NCBI GenBank assembly: GCA_037501455.1
Contig: CM074862.1
Span: forward strand, 82,080,001-82,144,000
Reading direction: 5' to 3'
Length of the DNA: 64,000 nt
Origin: Lantana camara
Taxonomy: Eukaryota; Streptophyta; Magnoliopsida; Lamiales; Verbenaceae
Of this stretch, positions 25,301 through 35,010 are shown in pieces. Each line of letters opens with the position of its first letter. Position 1 is the stretch's first letter. The translations under genes and the position numbers were made by a program. The notes beneath the pieces were generated by a model that did no database searches, had not been told where the DNA came from, and saw only the letters and a program-made list of their open reading frames with translations.

Positions 25301-25948
25301 TACAACAAGCTGATGGACAAACTATGCGTGCAATTTGGCTTTAAACAACATAACTCGTCAATGTATAATGCAGCTGCAAATGGTTTGGCTGAGGCATTTA
25401 ACAAGACTTTATGCAATCTCTTAAAAAAAGTTGTATCTAAGTCAAAAAAGGATTGGCATGAGAAAGTTGGGGAAACGTTATGGGCGTATCGGACAACACA
25501 TAGAACCGCCACTCAAGCTACCCCTTACTCGTTAGTTTACGGAGTTGAAGCCGTGCTCCCTTTGGAAAGCCAAATACCATCACTTCGCATAGCGATTCAA
25601 GAAGGTCTTACTCCAGAGGATAATGCTCGTCTCAGGCTTGAAGAGTTGGAAGCACTTGATGAGAAGAGACTTGCAGCACAACAACAACTTGAATGCTACC
25701 AAGCCCGAATGACGAGAGCATTTAATAAGAAAGTGAATCCGCGGTCATTTCAAGTAGGGGACTTGGTTTTAGCAGTGAGAAGACCAATTACCATCACTCA
25801 GCGTATGGGAAACAAGTTTGTATCAAAATGGGACGGTCCGCATGTGGTAAAAGAAGTGTATACAAATGGCGCCTACAAGTTGCTCGACAAGGATGACTTG
25901 CTCATCGGACCTATAAATGCTAAATTCTTGAAGAAATATCACGCATGA
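19373..25948 (+). pseudogene. Element D gag-pol, one frame with two internal stops
   Basis: A single frame of 2192 codons runs from the ATG at 19373 to the stop at 25946-25948, broken by TGA at 22862-22864 and TAA at 23159-23161. Both stops could arise from single C-to-T changes, common in methylated plant repeats. Domains by rough residue are: gag 212-340 (HFVETYNNAGTYGD...DWYVDLEP), protease about 700 (ILIDGGSAVNIMP), RT about 1120-1350 (YVDD near 1317) and RNase H from about 1450. An extra RNase H (MFFDGSARSNGAGA...RAENRMADALANLA) starts near 1609. Integrase starts from about 1840, with an HHCC-type zinc motif, DVVGP, ITDNG and AEAFNKT. The second stop falls in the conserved RT core. No frameshift was seen. 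D cannot make its own polymerase as it stands. Confidence 0.93.
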
Positions 25949-28225
25949 AAAAGTAGAATGCTCCTCGACGCACGAGCTTAAACTGCATGTCACTCCTGGC
26001 CCGCATGAGTATAAACTGTGTACGGCTCCCCCCTTCAAACAAAGTAACCATTTGAACTACGTTATGACTTGATCCCTTTTAAAAGGGTACGTACGCAGCT
26101 TAGGTATTTTCTAAGTCCAGTCACAACTTTGTTTTGATTTATGTTTCCTTGTTGAGTTAAAAGTCTTCAAGTAAATATCAAATTGAAATAAGTTCAGTCG
26201 CAACTTTGTTTTGATCCCTTCCTGTATTTGAAATTCTTCAAGTAAGTACCAAATCACAAATCACAAGTTGAATAAGTTCACAACTTTGCTTTGATTTGTA
26301 TTTTCTTGTTGGATAGAAGAATCTTCCAGTAATTATCAAATCACAAATCACAAGTTGAATGAGTTCACAACTTTGTTTTGATCTCTTCTTGAATTTAAAA
26401 TTCTTCAACTCCTCAAGTAAATCCCGCAATGATATGGATAGTTCGACGAGGGTATTGGTAGATGAACGCCATGCTTCGAAAAACGCCTTGATAATTGGAG
26501 TTGGCGATCATAGGTAAATAAGGAGGCTTGTACCACATTATGTAGTTGAGCGGCATATAACTTCTCTTCGCATCAGCTAAAGATATCTTCAGTCCACTCC
26601 CAGTATCCATCGATAACTTGTCTTCGCATCGGCTAACTGCACTTGGCTCTCCCTTCGATAAGTTGATGGTGCGAGGTTAAGTAATCTGGCCCTTCGGTAA
26701 GTTGCTAGTGCGAGGTTAAGTAATCTGTCCCTTCGATAAGTTGATGGTGCGATGATAAGTAATCTGCCCCTTCGGTAAGTTGATGGTGCGAGGTTAAGTA
26801 ATCTGGCCCTTCGATAAGTTGATACTGCGAGGATAAGTAATCTGTCCTTCGATAAGTTGATGGTGCGATGATAAGTAATCTGGCCCTTCGATAAGTTGAT
26901 GGTGCGATGATAAGTAATCTGCCTGCCCTTCGATAAGTTGATGGTGCGATGATAAGTAATCTGCCCCTTCGATAAGTTGATGGTGCGATGATAAGTAATC
27001 TGCCCCTTCAATAAGTTGATAGTGCGATGATAAGTAATCTGCCCTTCGATAAGTTGATGGTGTGCAGCCTGTAGAGCCCGCACCTTTGATGTCTTGCTTA
27101 AGTTGATGGTGCGTAGCCTGTAGAGCCCACACCTTCGGGGTTTAAGCGCCGTATGGACCAAGTAAAGAATCATGCACCTCCAAACAAGTAGCTTTCTCTT
27201 CGGATTGTCTCTCGTCGTCAAGGATCGCTAAGTGCTTGACACCGGCTGGAGTTGAGATATCTCTAAAGTACACCATTGTGATCTTAAAAAAAAAAAAAAA
27301 AAAGGAGAAGAAAGAGAAAGTTACCAATAAAACTCAAACAAAAAAAAAGAGGAATAAAGGAATAAAATCGAACATAATACCTTGGAGCTAATACTCGATT
27401 CACTGCCAAGAATAAAGAATCAACGTAACTTGTCGTTGCCGAATCGTAGCTTCCGGAAAGATGGGTTTTGTTTTCGGATTGATACTGCAAAAGTTGATAT
27501 CCCAAGAAATTAATATGTAACTCCTTGAATTAGTGCTGCTACTTCTGGAATTAATGTTGCTGCTACTTCACGAATTGTTTGCTGCAACCGCCTCTCTCCA
27601 CTTGTATGCTTCAAAGTTGATGAGGGAATTATTGCTCCACTTCGTTGATTACTCCTTCAAATTAACAATGATTGCTCCACTTGTACTCCGTTGATTTTGG
27701 TGTGATATCATGAGGTTGGATGATGCGTTATTTATAGGCATGGGAATATCAGGAGTCCGAACAGATTTAAGAGTCCTAATACCAGTTGAATTCAAGATCC
27801 TATGAAATCACATCTTATATGACGTCATGATGAGTTGGATATTGAAAGTAATTATCATCTCATGTTAATCCAATTTTGTCTTGGGGGATACGTCAACATC
27901 TTCCCTATGGATGTGGGAGAGTTCATTTGCATGCATGCAAAGTCTTACACGATAAATTGCATGAATCCTATGATAACTCAATTGTGTGTATGAATTAAAA
28001 GTCCAAACTACACAAGAAGTCCAAAAGCCACGTGACTTGTGGTGTGAAATGATTTCCCACTTTAATCTTATTTTAAAATCAAATGTGGGAATTAAAATCA
28101 TCAAATTTAAATCTATTTAAATTTTTCCAAAAAAAAAAGAGAATTTGGAAATTTTAAATACTTCAAGTCCCGCCTTCTTACAAATACTTGACATGTTCTT
28201 CGCCAAGTCTTGAAGTGGGGGCATT
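25949..28225 (+). other. Element D 3' non-coding region with two repeat arrays
   Basis: 2.3 kb lie between the pol stop and the 3' LTR. About 26105-26410 holds four copies of an unit of roughly 80-90 bp built on AAGTTCACAACTTTGTTTTGAT and CTTCAAGTAA. About 26655-27138 holds the 39-bp array listed separately. The rest is AT-rich with no protein-like frame; minus-strand frames across the arrays are by-products of the repeat. Confidence 0.8.
26655..27138. repeat. Tandem array of a 39-bp unit in element D
   Basis: About ten head-to-tail copies of a roughly 39-bp unit (CGATAAGTTGATGGTGCGAT, then GATAAGTAATCTGCCCCTT) run to about 27050. Two diverged units follow in which the second half is replaced by GCCTGTAGAGCCCGCACCTT. 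Variants (GATGAT or GAGGTT; GCCCC, GGCCC or GTCCC) are interspersed, suggesting conversion or unequal exchange among units. Confidence 0.9.
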
Positions 28226-28455
28226 TGTAGACGATTAAATAAACTTTATGTTATTAGTTTAATTTGCTATTTTATATTTTGAAATTATCCTAAATTTAAT
28301 TTTAAAATTAAATAGTTAAATTAAATTGATATTATAATGTTTATTTTATCAACAAATCAAGTGATGACACGTGTCAAATTGACATGTTTTGACCAATTAA
28401 ATCAAGTCCTGCAGTCAAAGAAAGCTAGGACAAATCATATGGCGACAAGTGGCGT
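28226..28455 (+). repeat. Element D 3' LTR, left part (interrupted by E)
   Basis: Matches the first 230 bp of the LTR at 18384. The sequence breaks at GGCGT (28451-28455), where element E starts, and resumes at 42081. Confidence 0.93.
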
Positions 28456-29297
28456 TGATGGTGCAAGAAATCTGGGTTTCCTAATGCAACAACACTTTAG
28501 AATTTGTATAAAAAGGGAAAGACCATCACAGGCAAGGGGGCCTCAGGATCTGGGTTTCCTTTTGAGCGTGGGTTCTTCCAGCTAGGATAACACCAAGAGT
28601 GCAAGCTACTAAGGTAGAGTTACTGTGGTGAGTGAAAAGCTTGAGAAGTTCAGTGGAAAATGCCCAGAACAGTGTGTATGATTTTTATGCAGATGATCAC
28701 TTGGGAGAGAATGCATGGATTCTCTCCTATTTATATGTTAGGGATGGGGGTAGAGGAGTAAATTGACCATGTGGTCCCAAACCTGTGTTGCCCTAACACG
28801 CGTCAGCTTTTGGTGGGGTGAGAATGACATCCCTGAAAAGGGAGACGGCGTGTCAGGTGCCCGGTACACAGTACCTTTGTGTCAGAGGTTGTTGACGAGG
28901 GTGACGCGGGGGAAGGGCCCAAGATTCTTTCTGCCGAGGTTCGGATCCAACGCAACGGGGTATGCATAGGCCCGAGCGTTGGTGACGCTCGAAGAATGTA
29001 CGGATGGCCTCCTCGCGATATATGACCCTTGAGCGTCGAAATACCGAGCGTACTAGTGGGGCCCCCATGTGGGTGCTTCCCTGAGAAGGGTAACCATGAG
29101 GGCCGCTATGCGAGCGTCAAACCCGTTGGTTATGGCCCTTGATCCGAATGGTCATCCGCTGACCGACGGATTACATTAACTGGCAAATGAGCGGCTGGAA
29201 GGCCCATGAGCCCACCAAGGCGAGCGTCAGAGATATAGTCAGCAGTGTGCTGCCACGTGGACGGCTCTGATTCGAGAATGATTTTTAGGCCTCATCA
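28456..29297 (-). repeat. Element E LTR copy 1 (outer 3' LTR)
   Basis: Starts TGATGGTGCAAG and ends GCCTCATCA. It differs from the copy at 41239 at one noticed position (CAGCTTTTGG here, CAGCTCTTGG there). Confidence 0.95.
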
Positions 29298-29701
29298 TTT
29301 TGCCCCCCAAATTCTGTAGTATCGCTTCGAGCGTACTGTAGAATTTATAAGGGAGGAGTCCTGAATTTCAAATATCCGAGGGACGAGAGATTACCCTCGA
29401 GGAGACTGCTGGCCTTCTGTAACGGACACAAACTGACATCGCATTAAATGCTGTCAAGTCCGCATTTAATGCAGAGTGGGAACGTGGGCGCGTGGACTCC
29501 GGGAGACGTGAGGCGGTTACCAAAAGTGGGGGGTTTCCCAGGCGGGAAATGATTGCATTTTTGAATTTTCAACCCTAATCCATGCTCCATCTCCCCTATA
29601 AATAAGGGTTTGCAGGGCCTTGGAAGATTTTTCACGCATTCAGACTTCCTTCAAGCATATCCATAGCAAGAGTCCTTTGCTCCGGTGAATTTCTTCAAAA
29701 A
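29298..29701 (-). other. Relic of a second element E internal region (404 bp)
   Basis: The first roughly 399 bp duplicate 30544-30942: polypurine tract complement, TATA box and leader. The last five bases (AAAAA, before the LTR at 29702) match the bases before the 5' LTR at 41239 instead. This is what an almost completely deleted internal region between two LTRs would leave. A copy of the plus-strand TATA box, TATAAATA, lies at 29597-29604 with no gene behind it. Confidence 0.85.
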
Positions 29702-30543
29702 TGATGGTGCAAGAAATCTGGGTTTCCTAATGCAACAACACTTTAGAATTTGTATAAAAAGGGAAAGACCATCACAGGCAAGGGGGCCTCAGGATCTGGG
29801 TTTCCTTTTGAGCGTGGGTTCTTCCAGCTAGGATAACACCAAGAGTGCAAGCTACTAAGGTAGAGTTACTGTGGTGAGTGAAAAGCTTGAGAAGTTCAGT
29901 GGAAAATGCCCAGAACAGTGTGTATGATTTTTATGCAGATGATCACTTGGGAGAGAATGCATGGATTCTCTCCTATTTATATGTTAGGGATGGGGGTAGA
30001 GGAGTAAATTGACCATGTGGTCCCAAACCTGTGTTGCCCTAACACGCGTCAGCTCTTGGTGGGGTGAGAATGACATCCCTGAAAAGGGAGACGGCGTGTC
30101 AGGTGCCCGGTACACAGTACCTTTGTGTCAGAGGTTGTTGACGAGGGTGACGCGGGGGAAGGGCCCAAGATTCTTTCTGCCGAGGTTCGGATCCAACGCA
30201 ACGGGGTATGCATAGGCCCGAGCGTTGGTGACGCTCGAAGAATGTACGGATGGCCTCCTCGCGATATATGACCCTTGAGCCTCGAAATACCGAGCGTACT
30301 AGTGGGGCCCCCATGTGGGTGCTTCCCTGAGAAGGGTAACCATGAGGGCCGCTATGCGAGCGTCAAACCCGTTGGTTATGGCCCTTGATCCGAATGGTCA
30401 TCCGCTGACCGACGGATTACATTAACTGGCAAATGAGCGGCTGGAAGGCCCATGAGCCCACCAAGGCGAGCGTCAGAGATATAGTCAGCAGTGTGCTGCC
30501 ACGTGGACGGCTCTGATTCGAGAATGATTTTTAGGCCTCATCA
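29702..30543 (-). repeat. Element E LTR copy 2 (shared middle LTR)
   Basis: 842 bp, nearly identical to copies 1 and 3. One noticed private difference is GAGCCTCGAAA where the others have GAGCGTCGAAA. Confidence 0.95.
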
Positions 30544-30842
30544 TTTTGCCCCCCAAATTCTGTAGTATCGCTTCGAGCGTACTGTAGAATTTATAAGGGA
30601 GGAGTCCTGAATTTCAAATATCCGAGGGACGAGAGATTACCCTCGAGGAGACTGCTGGCCTTCTGTAACGGACACAAACTGACATCGCATTAAATGCTGT
30701 CAAGTCCGCATTTAATGCAGAGTGGGAACGTGGGCGCGTGGACTCCGGGAGACGTGAGGCGGTTACCAAAAGTGGGGGGTTTCCCAGGCGGGAAATGATT
30801 GCATTTTTGAATTTTCAACCCTAATCCATGCTCCATCTCCCC

Positions 30843-30850
30843 TATAAATA
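30843..30850 (+). promoter_or_regulatory. TATA box of the plus-strand gene in element E
   Basis: CCCCTATAAATAAGG sits about 290 bp upstream of the ATG at 31134, outside the LTR and on the strand opposite to gag-pol. The predicted leader passes a possible 5' UTR donor (CTTAG then GTAAAA, about 30957). Confidence 0.6.
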
Positions 30851-31133
30851 AGGGTTTGCAGGGCCTTGGAAGCTTTTTCACGCATTCAGACTTCCTTCAA
30901 GCATATCCATAGCAAGAGTCCTTTGCTCCGGCGAATTTCTTCTTCTCCACATCTTAGGTAAAAAATTCCTGATTCTTCTTCTTATTTTCCCCGTACTAAC
31001 ATTAGTTTTAGGTTGTGTGAGATAAAACCCTTGAGGGAAGACTCACTATCCACCACTGAATTTGTCTCTGAAAGTTTATCCCCCCTTAAGCTCTCTGTTA
31101 GAAATCCCGTTCCCAAAAAATTGAAAACTGACC

Positions 31134-34001
31134 ATGGCCGGAAATCAAGCCGATGATTATGTAAGGGAAATTGAGGAGATGTCGGTGGGAAGCTCCTCCC
31201 CTCATGGCGATGTCCCCGTAGCCGTTCCCTTAATTAGGGCGCACCCAGGAGGTGAAGTTATTCCCATGGCAATATCGGTGGCCCAGGCTCCGGTTGACAC
31301 CGGGGAAGAAGAGGTGAACGCTGCTGTTCAAGGGATGAACGAGCGTGTTCCCGGTGAGCAGGAAGACCTCTTCGAGGAGATGGACAATGTGATGGAGATG
31401 CTGAGACAAGGGGAGAGAGCACTCCCTGTTTTGAACAGTGCTGTGAGACCCCAAGATCACAGGATCACAGTGGCAATGGCGGCTCCCGAGGGTGAAGCGG
31501 GGCCATCCGGGCGTCCATTCGAGGCTGAACCTTCCAGAAGGCGTCAGAGGAGAGGCAAGGAGCCTGCCACTCGGGTAAGGCAAGACAACCGCCACCAGAC
31601 TGACAGATCGCCCGACGAAATTGAAAGTATTCTGACCCTCGAGGATTTGGAGGGGTTGAGGGCGAAAGCGTACTGGGATGAAGTCGTGTTTCCCATGAGA
31701 CTTCCTGAGGAAGGGGAAAGGGCCAACCGACCACCGCCTGGGATGATGACGGTCTACTGGGATGCAGTTCTTGCTGGCGGTCTGAGGTTTCCCATCGCTC
31801 ACGATGCCGTCATCCTTTACCATCATCTAGGGCTTTGCCCTTCACAAATTCTGCCCAATGGCATAGCTCTAATCAACACATTCATTATAACAATGAGGGC
31901 TTTGGGCAAAGCACCCTCAATAATCAATTTTGACAGCTTGGTCCAAGTAGCCCGCTCGCCACGCTCATCGCCGACAGATGGGTTTTACTACGCCCAGGCC
32001 AAATCAGGCTTCAAGATGATAGATTCCCCGTCTTCCTCGTATGGCGAGCATTGGAAGGAAAAATACTTTTTCGTGGGGGCTCCCGGGGGAATTTTTGGGG
32101 TTCACCGTCAATGGATGATTCACGGCGAGGGTCCATTGATTAGGGAGAGGATGAGGAACAAGGATTTTGAGGAGTGGGCGATGGGGTTAGCCCTCGAGAT
32201 GAGGGCTGAAAAGAAGTGGATTAAGGCGGAGACACTGGTGAAGAACGAAAAGATATTGTTCCGCTACGGATTATCTTGCCCCCCGGATATGATACTCAAT
32301 CCCCCAACTGACATCATGGCCCTCGACGGTCAGATTCTAGGAACTAACATCCCTAACCTTTAGAATAGTTATCTGACTTAACGTTATCGTTGTTTCCTTG
32401 TTTATGTGCTCCAGATAATCAGTCTTCTGACGCTCGTTTCCTTTTGCTTGCAGGCATCCAAATTCTATCACAAGGCATGAATGCTGAGGCCTTATCCCGT
32501 ATGCTGGGTGCCCAAGGTCCCGCGGTTGACCCTCAACAGCAGCAACCGCAGCAGAACCGCCCTCCGAGGGCGAGGGTAAATCGCCGAGCAGCGGGCCGAG
32601 GACAAGGCAATGCTCGTGGGGGTGTAGGAAATGAGGTTCCTCCCAGGGGCCCGATCGAGGATCTAACGCTGGAAGGTACCCACGAGGCCACTCCTCCGCC
32701 GGCGGCCCCCGCAGGCCCAATCTCACTTAGTTCCAGCGGGTCCCGGAACCGCTCGGGGGAGCCTGTCCGTATCCATGAAACCCTCCGGGCTGACCGTCCT
32801 GGCAAGAGGAAAAGGATGCCGGATTCCCTTCCTATTTCCGGCAAGGGGAAAGAGGTGGTCGTGGGCCACCGAGGCGAGGGCAATGACACTTCGTCTTCCG
32901 AGGATGAAGAATTCTGGAAGATAGGCTGCAAGGGTGACTCCCGTTACAAGCGGCAGCGGACTGAGGGCCCCGTGCTCTTAAAAAAGAACGCTTACTCCGT
33001 CAACCTTGTCTCCGACATCGTTGGGAAACTCCAATTTTCCGGCGACCATGACAAGTTGAACAATCATGATGCCGCTCGCGTTGCTGATGATGCATGCCAC
33101 GTTCTTATGACGGTACGTGTGTATTCCCTATTACCACATTTTCCTTTCTTTTTCCACGTTCGAATTATGACCCTCGCTTAATGTTTCTCAGGAGGTAATC
33201 CCAAGACTGAAGAACTTGCAGGGTCGAGCGCAAGCATACTCCAGTCATAAGGCCAAATACAAGAAACTGCTGCGCGTCTCTGACCCGGTCCAATTGCAAG
33301 AGGATAACAACAACCTCCACGCTCAACTAACTGCAGCCCACCGTGACTTGGATCAGGCGAGGGAGAACCTTCGAAAGACGGACGAGGCCTATCTTACTCT
33401 TGATGAGCGTCATAAGAAGATGAAGGATGAGCGAGACCAGCTGAGGACTCAAAATGTGGAACTGGGTGAGCAGTTAGCGGATAGCACTCGCCAGAACGAG
33501 GCCGCCAACAAGACCCTCGCTGATTTGCAGGGCAAAATACAGGGCTTGGAGGCGAGGGTATCTTGGGAGGCGGTGAAGAAGTTCGTGCGCTCTAAGGCCT
33601 TTGTGTTCGCGGCCAACATTCAGTGCTTCGATAATGCTCGACGCTTCTTCCATAAAGCGATTGGGCAAATGGTGAGGTTGGGACTGGCCCCGGAAAGCGC
33701 TCGATCTGACGCTCGTCTGCGCATGGACCTTGATGAGAACTGCGAGCCCATGGTCCAGGAGGAGGATCCCGCGGATACTCTGGCGGAGCCTGAGTATCAG
33801 GAGTTGGTGGAAACACTGCAGAGGGAGTTTATTGCCGCTAACCGGAGGGATCCCGAGCCTCTCCTGATAGAAGATGAGGGCACCCTTATGGACGTGACGG
33901 ATGCAGAGGAACCCGGCGAGGCCCAAACTTCTGATGCTAACGTGTTGGCCCCAGTTCCCCTTTCAACCGCTCCTCCCGAGCCTGACGCTCCGGCCCAATG
34001 A
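31134..34001 (+). CDS. Antisense additional ORF of element E, predicted 3 exons, 887 aa
   Basis: Exons predicted from frames and splice sites are 31134-32328, 32454-33112 and 33192-34001 (TGA). Intron 2 has a strong donor (GTACGT) and acceptor (TTTCTCAG). Intron 1 has a strong acceptor (TTTTGCTTGCAG) and a weaker donor (GTCAGA); if retained, the protein stops at 32363. Both joins keep frame. Residues about 165-330 resemble the 'putative gypsy type transposon' domain (Pfam PF04195), with FYYAQAKSGF and HWKEKYFFVGAPGG. The middle is Pro/Arg/Gly-rich with a basic RPGKRKRMPDSL patch. Residues about 650-735 form a long coiled coil, followed by an acidic tail. The gene is convergent to gag-pol. Extra ORFs, some antisense, are known in Tat elements; their function is not established. 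Confidence 0.75.
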
Positions 34002-35010
34002 AGCTCCCATGGCTACCATCTTCTTGCTCTTACCCGTTCGAATGCCTCTTCTCCTTTATGAACAATTTTTATTCTTGTATTTAATCCTTCTTTTAGTCCC
34101 AGAATACATTGGATCCTTTATGTCGCTTTCTGATATATTTGCATCTCTTCTTCAATGCTCGAATGTCTGAATGTTATCTTACTTGCTTTTAAATGATGAA
34201 TGACGTTATTCCATCGTGCTCTCCGCTTTCATATTGATATCTGCTGTTTGAACGTTTGCGATTAGTGTGTAAGTAGGCTAGGGCGTCTTTTACGACGGTC
34301 CTTTGACACTCATCACCATGCATATTAAGTTTAGATGCTCGCGACGTCGGGCGGTTGGCTTGTTGCAGGTACGGGCGCGAGGGTGACCCTTAGGAGGGTT
34401 CCCTGGCCACAGTAGAAATGAACTGTGTATTTGGACTTAGAAAACCTTTGAGGGAATACAGGCGCGAGGGTGATCCTCGTGAATATTCCCTGGCTGTATT
34501 CTCCTTGAGGCTTGAATTGGAACTTAGGAAATCCCTGTAGGATTGGCTTAGTAGGGGTAAAAACGAGCGTAGTCGTAGTGTTAGTGGCATCCACTATTTA
34601 CGAGCGTGCTCTTACCCAATTTGATGAGGGTCACAGGGGGTCCTTACGTGCACGAGCTAGAGCGGTGAACACTCAGCTGGCGTAAGTTGTGCGTTGGGCT
34701 CCCCGTTGTCGGACGCGCTCAAAATTAGGACTTCATATCACAAACTGTTCAAACTGTTATAGGTGGATGATCCTCAACACCTGGACAGCGTAGTTTCGGA
34801 ATGATTGGAATTTTGCTTAGGCTTTTCGACGTGGAGGATGCTCGACACGGAGTAGGCCCCTTGTCGCTCGAATTATCAAATAAAAATAATCAAAGCAAGC
34901 AAATAATAAAAACAAAGAGTTAAATACTTACTGTTACATAAATGCATTTTTTGGAAATGATTACAATGCGCTTTCACGCCACAAACGGGCCATTACAAAG
35001 AAATTGAAGT
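34002..35010. other. Convergent 3' region between the two element E genes
   Basis: About 1 kb separates the ends of the two convergent genes. It holds two diverged copies of a roughly 95-bp segment (GGCGCGAGGGTGA... then TTCCCTGGC..., about 34370-34545) and AT-richer ends where both transcripts may terminate. No credible frame is present. Confidence 0.65.

Noticed and set aside
26589..27221. Minus-strand 210-residue frame with repeated TYRR/LIEG peptide
   Set aside because: It is the translation of the 39-bp tandem array (39 is divisible by 3, so the frame stays open). It is not a gene.
28226..28455. Short solo fragment of element D LTR
   Set aside because: It first looked like a truncated LTR, but the remainder resumes at 42081 after the GGCGT duplication. 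It is one LTR split by element E.
28853..29068. Repeated 68-71 residue frames in the three E LTRs (also near 30009-30314 and 41546-41851)
   Set aside because: They are identical because the LTRs are identical. Both strands are open by GC-rich chance and there are no protein signatures.
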